From Candidatus Salinicoccus stercoripullorum (GTDB taxonomy: Bacteria; Bacillota; Bacilli; Staphylococcales; Salinicoccaceae): a stretch of DNA of 42,084 nt. Shown piece by piece: positions 8,349 through 18,164 of this stretch. The notes under the pieces were generated by a model that saw nothing but the letters and a program-made list of their open reading frames with translations, searched no databases and was not told the origin of the DNA. The DNA lies in assembly GCA_019113295.1 (NCBI GenBank), contig DXHR01000037.1, forward strand, positions 1 through 42,084, read 5' to 3'. Made by a program: the position numbers and the translations under genes. Every line of letters begins with the position of its first letter. Position 1 is the stretch's first letter.

Positions 8349-8368
8349 TATGGTATCATAGTACCATA
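8349..8368. promoter_or_regulatory. Inverted repeat between divergent peptidase genes
   Basis: A perfect 7-bp inverted repeat, TATGGTA (8349-8355) and TACCATA (8362-8368), separated by 6 bases, lies midway between two divergent genes. A possible -10 (TAGAAT, 8375-8380) for the plus-strand gene follows it. There is no good T-run, so an operator is more likely than a terminator. Confidence 0.45.
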
Positions 8369-8406
8369 TATTTTTAGAATATTTAGTCATTGGAAGGAGC
8401 ATTTTT

Positions 8407-9438
8407 ATGATCAAACCAAAAAAACTTTCTCCCGGCGATACTGTAGCCATAGTATCGCTGTCCAGCGGACTGGCAGGCGAAGACACAATCAGGTGGCGTA
8501 CGGAGCAGGGTATAAAAAGACTTGAAGAAGTTTTCGACCTCAAAGTGAAAGTCATGCCCCATGCATTGAAAGGGGGGGATTATATATACGAGCATCCGGA
8601 AAAACGTGCTGAAGATCTGAATGAGGCATTGAGGGACCCGGACATAAAGGCGATAATCTGCACTATCGGCGGCAATGAAACCATACGCATCCAGCCTTAT
8701 GTGGATTTTGATGCATTGAAAGACAACCCTAAAATCTTTACAGGTTATTCCGACACGACTGCGAACCATTTCATGTTCTACAATAACGGAATTTCCACAA
8801 GCTACGGCCCTGCGCTGCTCACGGATTTTGCAGAGAATATAGAGATGGATGACTATACCATAGACTCCATCAGAACAACATGGTTCAAAAGCGACACCAT
8901 CGGAGAGGTAAAACCATCTGAGACCATCCGCAGATTCGGTCTGAAATGGGATGAAAAGAACAGGGATATTGAACGCGAATCTTTCACCAACCCCGGCTAC
9001 GAAAGTATCAGCGGAAGAGGCATAGTCCGCGGGCATCTGATCGGCGGCTGTTTCGAACTGTTCGGCAGCATGCGCGGCACCGGCCTTTTCCCTGATACTG
9101 CAGCTTTTGATAATGCGATATTGTTTCTGGAAACATCGGAAGCCCATATTACACCGGATTTCTTCGAGGATTATTTAAGGGCGTTGTCAATGATGGGCAT
9201 CTTCGACAAAGTGAACGGCATAATAGTCGGCAGACCGCAGGACGGTGTCCATTATGAAGACTATAAAAAAGTCTGGAGACAGATACTGAAAGAAGCCGGA
9301 CGTGAAGATCTGCCTGTACTCTACAATATGAACTTCGGTCACAATGAACCGAAATTCATCGTGCCATACGGACTTCAGGCGGAAGTTGATACAGAGAACC
9401 TGACATTTAGAATATTGGAGAATGCAGTGACTGACTGA
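8407..9438 (+). CDS. S66-family peptidase (LD-carboxypeptidase / MccF-like)
   Basis: Serine peptidase of 343 residues. The S66 triad is visible: nucleophile Ser 115 in FTGYSDTT, Glu in ILFLETSEAH near 242, and His 312 in NMNFGHNEP. The N-terminal PKKLSPGDTVAIVSLSS is typical. The family cuts L,D-amide bonds: LdcA trims cell-wall tetrapeptide, while MccF removes the amino acid from microcin C-type antibiotics. The length and the GNETIR segment look closer to MccF, but I cannot settle it from sequence alone. A GGAAGGAG site precedes the ATG. The acetyltransferase gene begins 19 bases downstream, so the two likely form an operon. Confidence 0.92.
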   Translation: MIKPKKLSPGDTVAIVSLSSGLAGEDTIRWRTEQGIKRLEEVFDLKVKVMPHALKGGDYIYEHPEKRAEDLNEALRDPDIKAIICTIGGNETIRIQPYVDFDALKDNPKIFTGYSDTTANHFMFYNNGISTSYGPALLTDFAENIEMDDYTIDSIRTTWFKSDTIGEVKPSETIRRFGLKWDEKNRDIERESFTNPGYESISGRGIVRGHLIGGCFELFGSMRGTGLFPDTAAFDNAILFLETSEAHITPDFFEDYLRALSMMGIFDKVNGIIVGRPQDGVHYEDYKKVWRQILKEAGREDLPVLYNMNFGHNEPKFIVPYGLQAEVDTENLTFRILENAVTD

Positions 9439-9457
9439 TGATCACTGGAGGTAAAAT

Positions 9458-9922
9458 ATGATTGAATTTAAGGAAATCACAGAAGAGAATTTCTATGATG
9501 TTATAAACCTGGAAATTGATGACTATCAGCAGCGGAAGAAATTCGTTGCCCCAAACGTCAGATCACTGGCGGAATGCTATCTCTATAGACATGAAAATGA
9601 TGTCTTTCCCTATGCAGTTGTGACAGATGGAAAAGTCATCGGTTTCATACTCATTGATATAGACGAAACAGAAAGGGAATTCATGATATGGAGAATGATG
9701 GTAGATAAGAATTATCAACACAGAGGTTTCGGCAAACAAACCGTCAGGAAAGCAATACAAATAGCCGCTGACAGCGGCAAATATGATATTGTAATCGCTG
9801 ATTACGTCAAAGGCAATGACGGGATGGGGCATTTGCTGCGCAGCCTCGGCTTCAAAGATGACTCATTTAACGTAGAATTCAATGAATATGTTCTTCACTA
9901 TGATCTGACAAAAATCGAATAA
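9458..9922 (+). CDS. GNAT acetyltransferase, possibly polyamine-type
   Basis: Acetyltransferase of 154 residues. The acetyl-CoA loop is YQHRGFGK (Q-x-x-G-x-G type, about residues 86-93). The N-terminal KKFVAPNVRSLAECYLY is characteristic of BltD/PaiA-like spermine and spermidine acetyltransferases, where it helps form the substrate pocket, so a polyamine substrate is the best guess. It has an ACTGGAGG site and follows the S66 peptidase gene closely. A strong terminator follows. Confidence 0.88.
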   Translation: MIEFKEITEENFYDVINLEIDDYQQRKKFVAPNVRSLAECYLYRHENDVFPYAVVTDGKVIGFILIDIDETEREFMIWRMMVDKNYQHRGFGKQTVRKAIQIAADSGKYDIVIADYVKGNDGMGHLLRSLGFKDDSFNVEFNEYVLHYDLTKIE

Positions 9923-9941
9923 TATTTGGAAAGCAAACATT

Positions 9942-9990
9942 AAAAATCCAGCAGGATATGAGATGACGTCTCACACCCCGCTGGATTTTT
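9942..9990. terminator. Bidirectional terminator
   Basis: An 11-bp outer stem (AAAAATCCAGC at 9942-9952 with its complement at 9980-9990) carries T/A runs on both sides. A smaller inner hairpin, GAGA-TGACG-TCTC, lies at about 9960-9972. It separates converging genes. Confidence 0.88.
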
Positions 9991-9995
9991 GTTCT

Positions 9996-10724
9996 TTACT
10001 GCGGCAGCGCACCGCGTTCGAGTACTCCTGTCAGGAAGTCGAGGTTTGGATAGTCTGCATCTGCCAGCTGTTCCTTCACTTTCTCAACATCGTATGGCAC
10101 ACGGTGGATGGCTGTACTGAACTGGCTGCCGTCCCCTTCTGCAATCAGATATGATGCCTGGCTGCGCCCGTCAAACGGCAGGCCGACACTGCCCGGGTTT
10201 GCGATGCATTTCCCATTGATGTGCCTGATATACGGCAGGTGTATATGGCCGTACAGATAGATGTCCGCTTCATTGTTCTGCATCAGTCTGTCATTCAGTG
10301 CCTCATCTGATTCTGTCGGCTTCACAACATCAAACAGGCTGTCCGGTGTGGCATGGAAGCAGTGGATCTTAATATCGTCAGTCAGTCCGACTGTCACTTC
10401 CTCCGGAAGTTCACGGAGATAGTCCAGGTCTTCATCAGCCAGATGCTTTACTGTCCATTCCCGTTCCTCCCTCATCGTTCCGAGTGACTGATCGGGTACT
10501 TCTCTTTCCTTTATCCCGCGGTGGACCCATTCATCGGCATTGCCTTTGATGACGTCAGTATCGAGACTCCTGACGAGTTCTATTGACTTTTTAGGTTCCG
10601 GACCGCGGTAGGCAATGTCTCCCATGACGACAATCCTGTCAACCTGCTTTTTATCAATGTCAGCGAGCACGGCTTCCAGCGCTGTTGCGTTGCCGTGTAT
10701 ATCGGATATGAATGCTATTTTCAC
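9996..10724 (-). CDS. Calcineurin-like metallophosphoesterase
   Basis: Metal-dependent phosphoesterase of 242 residues in the YfcE/MJ0936-like group. All the metal-binding motifs appear in order: ISDIHGN (residues 6-12), VMGDIAYRGP (about 33-42), KGNADEW (about 60), HCFHATP (about 121) and YGHIHLP (about 158). Substrate is unknown; relatives act on cyclic nucleotides or phosphodiesters. It is a stand-alone gene between the polyamine-acetyltransferase-like gene (convergent) and the hisS-aspS terminator. Confidence 0.92.
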   Translation of the reverse strand: MKIAFISDIHGNATALEAVLADIDKKQVDRIVVMGDIAYRGPEPKKSIELVRSLDTDVIKGNADEWVHRGIKEREVPDQSLGTMREEREWTVKHLADEDLDYLRELPEEVTVGLTDDIKIHCFHATPDSLFDVVKPTESDEALNDRLMQNNEADIYLYGHIHLPYIRHINGKCIANPGSVGLPFDGRSQASYLIAEGDGSQFSTAIHRVPYDVEKVKEQLADADYPNLDFLTGVLERGALPQ

Positions 10725-10791
10725 TTTATTGCACCACCTTCAATATTATTCATATAGTTATATATAGTTCCAAAACGGCAGTTTTAAACAT

Positions 10792-10828
10792 AAAAACGGG
10801 ATAAGGGCATATGTAAGCCCTCATCCCG
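10792..10828 (-). terminator. Terminator of the hisS-aspS operon
   Basis: Minus strand: a 12-base stem (10817-10828 with 10797-10808, one internal mismatch) with an 8-base loop, then GTTTTTATG. It lies directly after aspS. Confidence 0.85.
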
Positions 10829-10835
10829 CCGGATT

Positions 10836-12599
10836 TTATTCCTCGTCTTCTGTATCAAGTTCTATATGCAGTTCCTTCAGCTGTGCTTTTGCCACTTCTG
10901 ACGGCGCATTCATCATGAGATCCGCCGCACTTGCCGTTTTAGGAAAGGCGATGACGTCACGGATGTTATCTGTTCCTGCAAGCAGCATGACAAGACGGTC
11001 CAGCCCGTATGCGATTCCGCCGTGCGGAGGAGCGCCGTACTTGAATGCTTCGATCAGGAAGCCGAACTGTTCGTCGCGCTCTTCCTCTGTGAACCCGAGT
11101 GCTTTGAACATCTTCTGCTGCATTTTTGCATCATGTATACGGATGGATCCACCGCCGAGCTCGTAGCCGTTCAGCACGATATCATATGCATTGGCCTTCA
11201 CTTTTTCCGGTTCTGTTTCAAGCAGTTCCACGTCCTCCGCTTTTGGAGACGTGAACGGATGGTGGGCTGCAAAATATCTGCCTGCCTCTTCATCGTACTC
11301 GAACAGCGGCCAGTCTGTGACCCACAGGAAATTGTACTGATCCGCTTCGATAAGACCCAGATCTTTCGCGAGTTTGTTCCTTAAGTTCCCGAGGGAAGCG
11401 TGGACGACTTTTGCATTGTCCGCAACGAACAGGATAAGATCTCCGTCTTGCAGATTCAATGTCTCTGACAGTTCCTTCTGGTTGTCTTCGTTGAAGAACT
11501 TGGCAATCGGACCGTTCAATGCACCGCCCTTCACTTTCAGCCATGCGAGACCTTTCGCCCCGTATGTTTTCACGTAGGCTTCAAGCTTATCGATATCTTT
11601 TCTTGAGAAGTTGTCCGCCTCTCCTTTGACTACGATTGCCTTGACCTTGCCGCCGTTCTCCACTGTGGAACGGAATACTTTGAAGTCCACTGCCTTGCTG
11701 AATTCACTCAGATCGTTGAGCTTAAGTCCGAAGCGTGTATCCGGCTTGTCTATGCCGTACTCAGCCATTGCCTGTTCGTACGTCATTCTCGGCAGCGGCA
11801 GCTCGATATCTACGCCTTTTACCGTTTTCATCACATGCTGGATCAGGCGTTCGTTGAGTTTCATGATCTGCTCCTGGTCCATGAACGACATCTCGATATC
11901 GATCTGTGTGAATTCCGGCTGTCTGTCTGCGCGCAGGTCCTCATCACGGAAACATTTGACGATCTGATAGTATTTTTCCATGCCGGAAAGCATCAGCAGC
12001 TGCTTGTAGATCTGCGGCGATTGCGGCAGTGCATAAAACTCGCCTTCATGCACACGGGACGGCACGAGATAATCGCGCGCGCCCTCCGGTGTGGATTTTG
12101 ACAGCACCGGTGTTTCTATGTCCACAAACTCCTCGCTGTCGAGGAAATTCCTTACGCTTCTGTTGATCTGATGACGCAGTCTCAAAGTGTTCTGCAGCTT
12201 ATTGCGTCTGAGATCGAGGTAGCGGTACTTGAGTCTGACATCCTCACCGATCGAGTCGTCTGGAATCTGGAACGGCGGCGTTTCCGATTTAGAAAGCACC
12301 GTCACTTCACCTGCAAGGACTTCGATCTTCCCGGTTGCGATGTTTTCATTGACCTGGGAAGGGTCGCGCTTCAACACTTCACCCGAAACTTCGATGACAT
12401 ATTCGGAACGGATCTTCTCTGCCGTCTCCAGTGCCTCTTTTGAGACTTCCGGATTGAATACCACCTGGATGATCCCTTTACGGTCGCGCAGGTCGATGAA
12501 TATCAGCCCGCCGAGATCGCGCCGTTTCTGTACCCACCCTTTTAATGTTACCGTTTCCCCGGTCTTTGATTCTGTCACTTCAATTGTATGATGTCTCAT
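10836..12599 (-). CDS. aspS: Aspartyl-tRNA synthetase
   Basis: Charges tRNA-Asp. The protein has 587 residues, the usual bacterial length. The N-terminal OB anticodon domain ([23 protein letters not shown]) is followed by class II motif 2 ([22 protein letters not shown], about 215-236), the bacterial GAD insertion (about 310-420) and motif 3 ([15 protein letters not shown] near 530). It starts 2 bases after the hisS stop codon, so the two are translated from one message under the T-box upstream of hisS. Confidence 0.98.
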   Translation of the reverse strand: MRHHTIEVTESKTGETVTLKGWVQKRRDLGGLIFIDLRDRKGIIQVVFNPEVSKEALETAEKIRSEYVIEVSGEVLKRDPSQVNENIATGKIEVLAGEVTVLSKSETPPFQIPDDSIGEDVRLKYRYLDLRRNKLQNTLRLRHQINRSVRNFLDSEEFVDIETPVLSKSTPEGARDYLVPSRVHEGEFYALPQSPQIYKQLLMLSGMEKYYQIVKCFRDEDLRADRQPEFTQIDIEMSFMDQEQIMKLNERLIQHVMKTVKGVDIELPLPRMTYEQAMAEYGIDKPDTRFGLKLNDLSEFSKAVDFKVFRSTVENGGKVKAIVVKGEADNFSRKDIDKLEAYVKTYGAKGLAWLKVKGGALNGPIAKFFNEDNQKELSETLNLQDGDLILFVADNAKVVHASLGNLRNKLAKDLGLIEADQYNFLWVTDWPLFEYDEEAGRYFAAHHPFTSPKAEDVELLETEPEKVKANAYDIVLNGYELGGGSIRIHDAKMQQKMFKALGFTEEERDEQFGFLIEAFKYGAPPHGGIAYGLDRLVMLLAGTDNIRDVIAFPKTASAADLMMNAPSEVAKAQLKELHIELDTEDEE

Positions 12600-12601
12600 G
12601 A

Positions 12602-13864
12602 TTATTTCTCCTCCAGTAGCGTATGCAGCTCATCCAGATGAACTGTCTTGGATTCTCCCGAGGCCATATGTTTCAGTTCGACATTCCCTGTCGACAGTTC
12701 TTCCTCGCCAAGCACAATCGTGTAGGCGGCCCCTTTCCTGTCTGCATCCTTCATCTGTGCCTTCAGCTTGCGCCGTTTGTAGTCGATATCACAGCTTATG
12801 CCTTTCGTACGCAGTTCATGGACGATGTGGCTGGCCTTTTCTGTCGCTTTTTCATCCAGTGCACAAATGTATAGATCGATGCCTTCAGGCTCCGGAATTT
12901 CTATGCCCTCCGCTTCAAGTGCCAGAAGCAGCCGTTCGATGCTGAGTGCAAAACCGATGCCCGTTTCATGCGGCCCGTCGAGCATTTCAAGCAGCCCGTT
13001 ATAGCGTCCGCCGCCGCACAGTGTGGTGATCGCACCGAAACCTTCCGCATCACTCATCACTTCGAATGCCGTGTGCGTATAGTAATCAAGCCCGCGAACC
13101 AGGTTATAGTCGATCTCATAGCCAATGCCGATCGCATCCAGATTCGACTTCACTTCCTCAAAATATGTCTTCGATTCTTCATTCAGGTAGTCATACATCC
13201 TCGGCGCCGTTTTGATCAGTTCATGATCCCGGTCCTTTTTGCAGTCGAGTATGCGCATCGGATTCGTATCAATCCTTGTCTGGCAGTCTGTACAGAACTC
13301 GGTGATGGATGGCCTGAAATGATCCACGAGCGCTTCATTATATGCTGCACGGCTGTCCTGGTCGCCGATCGAATTGATGTACAATTTCAGGTCTTTGAGT
13401 CCGAATGACTGATAGATGTGCATCAGCATGCTGAGGACTTCTACATCGATCAGCGGATCCTCGACACCGATCGCTTCAATGCCGAACTGGACGAACTGGC
13501 GGTAGCGGCCTTTCTGCTTGCGCTCATACCTGAACATCGGCTCCATATAATAAACCTTAGTCGGCTGCACGACATCATGCTGCATCTTGTTCTCGATGTA
13601 GCTTCTGACAACCGGCGCCGTCCCTTCCGGTTTGAGGGTGAGGCTGCGGTCACCCTTGTCTTTGAATGTGTACATCTCTTTGTTTACAATATCCGTCGAG
13701 CCACCGACACCCCTGACAAAAAGTTCAGTGGATTCGAAAGCCGGTGTCCGGATCTCTTTATAATTATAATTTTTAGCGATCGCATGCAGCCTCTCTTCTA
13801 TGAACTGCCATTTGTAACTATCTTTGGGTAATATATCCTGTGTCCCTCTTGGAATCTGGATCAT
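12602..13864 (-). CDS. hisS: Histidyl-tRNA synthetase
   Basis: Charges tRNA-His. Class II synthetase of 420 residues with PRGTQDILP at the N-terminus, motif 2 around [19 protein letters not shown] (about 105-123), the histidine-A loop [14 protein letters not shown] (about 256-269), motif 3 [16 protein letters not shown], and a C-terminal anticodon-binding domain. I set the start at the ATG at 13864 because GAGGAG sits 8 bases upstream and the protein then begins MIQIPRG like its relatives; a GTG at 13873 is too close to that site. A T-box leader precedes it. Confidence 0.98.
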   Translation of the reverse strand: MIQIPRGTQDILPKDSYKWQFIEERLHAIAKNYNYKEIRTPAFESTELFVRGVGGSTDIVNKEMYTFKDKGDRSLTLKPEGTAPVVRSYIENKMQHDVVQPTKVYYMEPMFRYERKQKGRYRQFVQFGIEAIGVEDPLIDVEVLSMLMHIYQSFGLKDLKLYINSIGDQDSRAAYNEALVDHFRPSITEFCTDCQTRIDTNPMRILDCKKDRDHELIKTAPRMYDYLNEESKTYFEEVKSNLDAIGIGYEIDYNLVRGLDYYTHTAFEVMSDAEGFGAITTLCGGGRYNGLLEMLDGPHETGIGFALSIERLLLALEAEGIEIPEPEGIDLYICALDEKATEKASHIVHELRTKGISCDIDYKRRKLKAQMKDADRKGAAYTIVLGEEELSTGNVELKHMASGESKTVHLDELHTLLEEK

Positions 13865-13889
13865 CTGTCTCACTCCTCATTTAAAATAT

Positions 13890-14131
13890 AAAAAAAGCCC
13901 CTTATATCCGTGACGGATATAAGGGACGATCATCTCGCGTTGCCACCCTGATTCGGCTTGAATAAGCCCTCTTACACTTTAACGACTGTCACCGCCTGCT
14001 TTTTGCAGGATTCTGCCGGAGTGTCGGTTTCAGGCCGCTTGACGAATCTGCTTCCAGCCAGGGCAGATCTCTCTGTACAATCGTACGGCCACCTCTCCGG
14101 GTGATTGAATTCACTCATTCGATTAAGTTAT
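13890..14131 (-). promoter_or_regulatory. T-box riboswitch of hisS-aspS
   Basis: tRNA-sensing leader. The T-box core AGGGTGGCAACGCGAG is at 13934-13949 on the minus strand. Next comes a perfect 12-bp terminator stem (13914-13925 with 13899-13910) and a T-run (13890-13896). Stem I closes with CCGGAG (14095-14100) against CTCCGG (14016-14021). Just inside the 3' side lies GACAC (14021-14025): GAC (Asp) followed by A is the canonical specifier position, and CAC (His) overlaps it by one base. Uncharged cognate tRNA would stabilise the antiterminator and allow hisS-aspS transcription. Confidence 0.95.
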
Positions 14132-14160
14132 ATAATATTGATTTATGACAATGAAGTCAA
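14132..14160 (-). promoter_or_regulatory. Promoter of hisS-aspS
   Basis: Minus strand: TTGACT (14155-14160), 17-base spacer, TATTAT (14132-14137), placed just before the T-box leader. Confidence 0.85.
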
Positions 14161-14164
14161 GCAT

Positions 14165-14887
14165 TCACTTCAAATAATTATCCACGCCTTCGATGATCGC
14201 CTCCGCCATCCTGTCCTGGTAGGAGGGATCGGTGATCGTATGATCGTCGAAACGGTTGCTCAAATATCCGAGTTCGATGAGCGCAGCGGGATAATCCAGC
14301 TGCCATATCACCTGATAGCCGTATTCACGATTTCCCCTGTTATGGAAATACGAGTACTCATCAAGTGATGAATTCAATGATTCGGCAAATTCTTTCTGAT
14401 TCGGATAGGCATAATATGTGGTGAATCCCGTTATTTCTGGATCATCCATGGCGTCACTGTGCAGGCTGATGAACAGATCTCCCTCTTTCTTCCGCTCGTC
14501 AAGAGACACAAACGTCCCCTCTTCGCGGGTAAGGATCACCTCAGCACCGCTTTCCTCCAACCTCTCACGCAGTTTGTCTGCGATATTATAGACGATCTGT
14601 GCTTCGTTGATATTGGATGCACTGGTCGCACCGGGATCCTTCCCTCCATGTCCGGGATCAAGCACAATCGTCTGACCGCTTAAATCATAGGATTTTGTTT
14701 CAAATTCCATTTCCACCGGCGTGTAGTCCTCTTCTATGAATTTGCTGTAGATGTAGACGGCAGCGCCGATGACTACGCCTGCCAGAATCAGAAAGAACAA
14801 AGGGGGGAGATATATGTGTTTCTTATATTTCAGGAAATTGAGAATTCCCCGCCCCGCCGTGCCGAGAAGCTGTTTGACTCCTTCCAT
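14165..14887 (-). CDS. LytH-like N-acetylmuramoyl-L-alanine amidase
   Basis: Membrane-anchored amidase of 240 residues that would cut stem peptide from peptidoglycan outside the membrane. One N-terminal transmembrane helix (about 28-48) leads through a short linker to an Amidase_3 domain (about 70-240). Zinc and catalytic residues are visible: DPGHGGKDPG (His), NINEAQIVYN (Glu), FISLHSDA (His) and ALIELGYLSN (Glu). It occupies the position of lytH in Staphylococcus, between dtd and hisS. S. aureus LytH has an SH3b domain between the helix and the amidase; here only about 20 residues fill that space. The ATG overlaps the dtd stop (TGATG). Confidence 0.88.
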   Translation of the reverse strand: MEGVKQLLGTAGRGILNFLKYKKHIYLPPLFFLILAGVVIGAAVYIYSKFIEEDYTPVEMEFETKSYDLSGQTIVLDPGHGGKDPGATSASNINEAQIVYNIADKLRERLEESGAEVILTREEGTFVSLDERKKEGDLFISLHSDAMDDPEITGFTTYYAYPNQKEFAESLNSSLDEYSYFHNRGNREYGYQVIWQLDYPAALIELGYLSNRFDDHTITDPSYQDRMAEAIIEGVDNYLK

Positions 14888-15339
14888 CACTTGACTTTTC
14901 CACCTTCGGATTCATAGAGAATCGTGATCGGACCATCATTATTGATGTTGACATTCATCATTTCACCAAAGAAGCCTGTTTTGACGGTGAGATCATATGA
15001 TTGAAGGGTCTCATTGAAAAGTTTATACAGTTTATCCGCATGCTCCCTGCCGGCGGCCCTGGTAAAGCTCGGCCTGTTACCCTTTCTGGTATCGGCATAA
15101 AGCGTGAACTGGGAGATGCTGAGGATTTCGCCCCCGACATCCTTGATGGACAGGTTGATCTTGCCGTCCCTGTCCTCGAAATTCCTGCTGGCAGCAATCT
15201 TTTCAGCCAGTTTGACGGCGTCCGCTTCTGTATCTTCATTTGAAACACCGACCAGAAGGCAGTAGCCTTTGCCGATTTCATTGAAGAACTCATTGCTGAT
15301 CACTGTTGAACTGGAAACTCTTTGCAGTACCACTCTCAT
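14887..15339 (-). CDS. dtd: D-aminoacyl-tRNA deacylase
   Basis: Removes D-amino acids (and mischarged glycine) from tRNA. The protein has 150 residues, full length for DTD. The N-terminal MRVVLQRVSSSTV, the active-site strand SISQFTLYADTRKGNRPSF (about 77-95) and the C-terminal G-x-P-x-T motif (NNDGPITILYES, the cross-subunit Gly-cisPro element) are all present. It starts 9 bases after rsh ends and overlaps the lytH-like gene by one base, so the three probably share a message. Confidence 0.97.
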   Translation of the reverse strand: MRVVLQRVSSSTVISNEFFNEIGKGYCLLVGVSNEDTEADAVKLAEKIAASRNFEDRDGKINLSIKDVGGEILSISQFTLYADTRKGNRPSFTRAAGREHADKLYKLFNETLQSYDLTVKTGFFGEMMNVNINNDGPITILYESEGGKVK

Positions 15340-15348
15340 TTTTTCACC

Positions 15349-17526
15349 TCATTTGAAAACGCGTTCTACACTGTATATGTCAGGCAGCTGTTTTATCTTG
15401 TCGACAATCCTGTACAGGTCGGCGACATTCTGCACCATGACCGACAGGCTGATCTTTGCATGCTTGTCGACGTCTGCTCTGCCATTTACCCGTGTGATGG
15501 GGAACTTCGTGCTTGCGATGACATTCAGCACTTCGTTGACCAGTCCCTGTCTGTCATAGCCTGTGATTTCAAGATCGGCCTGGTATTTGCGGTCCCGGTC
15601 TTTGTTACGCACCCATTCGACATCAATGAGCCGCTCTGTCTCATTTTTGATGTTCGGACAGGTTGAGACATGGACTTTCACGCCATGTCCTTTTGTAATA
15701 TAGCCGGTAATGTCATCCCCCGGAATCGGGTTGCAGCATTTCGACAGGTTGATCAGCATGTTGTCCATACCTTCGACATAGACACCCGACTCTGTTGATA
15801 CTTCCTTATAGTGATGGGTCCGGTCGATCTCCTCGACCTGGTTGGTCTTATCCTCTGTGACTTTGAATTTCTCCATCAGCCGGTTTGTGACCTGCTGCGC
15901 CGTCACACCGCCAAAGCCGACCATTGCAAAGAGGTCATCTTCACTCGACAGATTGTAGCGGTCGAGAACAGGTTCTATATACTGGTCCTTCAGCACATCA
16001 TCCGGTTTGTACTCCCTGTTCTTGATCTCGTGTTCCACGGCAAACCGGCCCTTTTCTATATTGCTGGCCCGGTCCTGCTTTTTGAAGAATGCCCTGATCT
16101 TGTTTTTTGCACTCGAGGATTTGACAAGCTTCAGCCAGTCCATGCTCGGACCATATGACTGTTTGCTTGTACGGATTTCAATGATTTCACCGGTGGACAG
16201 TTCATAGTCGATGGGCACTATCTTGCCGTTGACCTTTGCACCGATCATCTTATTGCCGACTTCGGTGTGCACCTGATAGGCAAAGTCGATCGGCACTGCG
16301 CCCTGCGGCAGCTCGACAACATCACCGTTCGGTGTGAAGACGTATACTTTGTCGCTCAGAAGGTCCGTTTTCAGGGCTTCCATGAATTCTTCGGCATCCG
16401 GTGAAGATGTCTCCTGGTCGACCAGGTCCTTGAACCAGTGGATCCGGTTGGCAAGAGACGGTGCTTCCTTGAGTTCCCGGCCTTCCTTGTAGGCCCAGTG
16501 GGCCGCCACCCCGTTCTCGGCAATTTCATGCATATCATAAGTACGGATCTGGATTTCCAGCGGATCACCGTTCGGACCGACCACCGTCGTATGGAGGGAC
16601 TGGTACATGTTCGGTTTCGGCATCGCAATGTAATCCTTGAATCGCCCAGGCATCGGCTTCCATATCGTATGGATGACACCGAGTATGGCGTAGCAGTCCT
16701 TGATGCTTGATACCAGCACCCGGATTGCAAGAAGGTCGAATATCTGGTCGAACTGCTTATGCTGCTTCTTCATCTTCTTATAGATGCTGTATATGTGCTT
16801 CGGCCGGCCGGACAGCTGACCCTCGAGTCCCGTCTTTCCCATTTCGGTTTCGATACGGTCGATGGCATTGTTGATGACACTCTCCCGTTCACTCCGCTTC
16901 TTCTTCATCATGCTGACGATCTTGAAATACTGCTGCGGCTCGACGTATCTGAGTGCAGTATCCTCAAGCTCCCACTTGATGCTTGATATACCGAGGCGGT
17001 GCGCAAGCGGTGCATATATTTCTAGTGTTTCCCGGGATGTCCTGATCTGTTTGGCTTCAGGCATCGCCTTCAATGTCCGCATATTATGCAGCCTGTCGGC
17101 AAGTTTCACAAGTATTACCCGTATGTCTTTTGCGATCGCCACGAACAGTTTGCGGTGGTTTTCCGCCTGTTCTTCCTGCTTGGACCGGTATTTGACTTTT
17201 TCAAGTTTCGTCACACCGTCGACAATCACTGCCACTTCCTCATTGAACATCTCTTCGAGGTCCGCGAATGTATACGGTGTGTCTTCAACGACGTCATGCA
17301 GGAAGCCTGCGATGATTGTCGGCCCATCCAGTTTGAGTTCCGCCAATATGCCGGCCACCTGCACGGGGTGGAGGATGTACGGAAGGCCATTTTTACGGTA
17401 TTGTCCTTCGTGTGCTTCATGGGCCAGTTCATATGCTTTTTTCACCATCACGATGTCCCGATCCTCCATGTAGCCTGCGCACATGGAGATGACATCATCT
17501 TTGCTGTATGGATATTCCTTATTCAT
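15349..17526 (-). CDS. relA: Bifunctional (p)ppGpp synthetase/hydrolase
   Basis: Rsh-type alarmone enzyme of 725 residues. Domains in order: HD hydrolase (about 45-150, with LPYILHPVQ and [11 protein letters not shown]), synthetase (about 235-350, [13 protein letters not shown] and [13 protein letters not shown]), TGS (about 390-450, [21 protein letters not shown]), a zinc-finger/helical region ([13 protein letters not shown]) and C-terminal ACT (about 655-725). The HD motif is intact, so it should hydrolyse as well as make ppGpp. I start it at the ATG at 17526, giving MNKEYPYS as in staphylococcal Rsh; a TTG seven codons earlier also exists. A TATGAT -10 lies near 17565. Confidence 0.97.
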   Translation of the reverse strand: MNKEYPYSKDDVISMCAGYMEDRDIVMVKKAYELAHEAHEGQYRKNGLPYILHPVQVAGILAELKLDGPTIIAGFLHDVVEDTPYTFADLEEMFNEEVAVIVDGVTKLEKVKYRSKQEEQAENHRKLFVAIAKDIRVILVKLADRLHNMRTLKAMPEAKQIRTSRETLEIYAPLAHRLGISSIKWELEDTALRYVEPQQYFKIVSMMKKKRSERESVINNAIDRIETEMGKTGLEGQLSGRPKHIYSIYKKMKKQHKQFDQIFDLLAIRVLVSSIKDCYAILGVIHTIWKPMPGRFKDYIAMPKPNMYQSLHTTVVGPNGDPLEIQIRTYDMHEIAENGVAAHWAYKEGRELKEAPSLANRIHWFKDLVDQETSSPDAEEFMEALKTDLLSDKVYVFTPNGDVVELPQGAVPIDFAYQVHTEVGNKMIGAKVNGKIVPIDYELSTGEIIEIRTSKQSYGPSMDWLKLVKSSSAKNKIRAFFKKQDRASNIEKGRFAVEHEIKNREYKPDDVLKDQYIEPVLDRYNLSSEDDLFAMVGFGGVTAQQVTNRLMEKFKVTEDKTNQVEEIDRTHHYKEVSTESGVYVEGMDNMLINLSKCCNPIPGDDITGYITKGHGVKVHVSTCPNIKNETERLIDVEWVRNKDRDRKYQADLEITGYDRQGLVNEVLNVIASTKFPITRVNGRADVDKHAKISLSVMVQNVADLYRIVDKIKQLPDIYSVERVFK

Positions 17527-17602
17527 GACCTCACCGTCCTCTCCCAAAAGAAATAGTTAGAATCATCATACTATAAAACAGGCTTCAAATAAATAAATGA
17601 CC

Positions 17603-17629
17603 AAAAAAAGCCTGCTTTCACAGACTTTT
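17603..17629 (-). terminator. Terminator downstream of apt
   Basis: Minus strand: AAAAGTCTG pairs with CAGGCTTTTT around a TGAAAG loop, followed by a T-run. It lies between apt and the rsh promoter region. Confidence 0.75.
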
Positions 17630-17633
17630 GATA

Positions 17634-18152
17634 CTACTCGTCATAGGTTAATAAGGAAATTGTATCATATCCTTCAAGACGTTTCCTGCCTTCCAGATAT
17701 CTGAGCTCGATCAGGAATGCGATACCCGCCACCACGCCGCCAAGTGATTCGATCAGTCTGATGGTGGCTTCGATCGTGCCGCCTGTGGCAAGCAGGTCAT
17801 CAGTAATCAATACCCTCTGGCCGGGTTTGATCGCGTCGCTGTGCATCGTCAGTACATTCGAACCGTATTCCAGGTCATACTCATAGCGAATCACTTCACG
17901 CGGCAGCTTGCCCTCTTTCCTGACCGGTGCAAAACCGATCCCCATGCTGTAGGCGACCGGACACCCGATGATGAACCCTCTCGCTTCAGGGCCGACGACG
18001 ATGTCGACTTCTTTTTCCCTGGCATATTCCACAATCTGGTCCGTTGCATAGCCATACGCTTCACCATTGTCCATGATCGTCGTGATATCCTTGAAGCTCA
18101 CACCTTTTTTAGGCCAGTCCGGAACTTCGGATACATATTTTTTCAAATCCAT
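17634..18152 (-). CDS. apt: Adenine phosphoribosyltransferase
   Basis: Salvages adenine to AMP with PRPP. The protein has 172 residues. The PRPP loop [13 protein letters not shown] is at about 118-130, the hood/purine region [20 protein letters not shown] at about 49-68. The start is the ATG at 18152 ([10 protein letters not shown]), as in relatives. It follows recJ by 12 bases and precedes rsh, the standard staphylococcal order. Confidence 0.97.
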   Translation of the reverse strand: MDLKKYVSEVPDWPKKGVSFKDITTIMDNGEAYGYATDQIVEYAREKEVDIVVGPEARGFIIGCPVAYSMGIGFAPVRKEGKLPREVIRYEYDLEYGSNVLTMHSDAIKPGQRVLITDDLLATGGTIEATIRLIESLGGVVAGIAFLIELRYLEGRKRLEGYDTISLLTYDE

Positions 18153-18164
18153 TATAACACCCAC

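Noticed and set aside
10915..13831. Long plus-strand open frames across aspS and hisS
   Set aside because: They are shadows of the synthetase codons: they lack ribosome sites and resemble no protein family.
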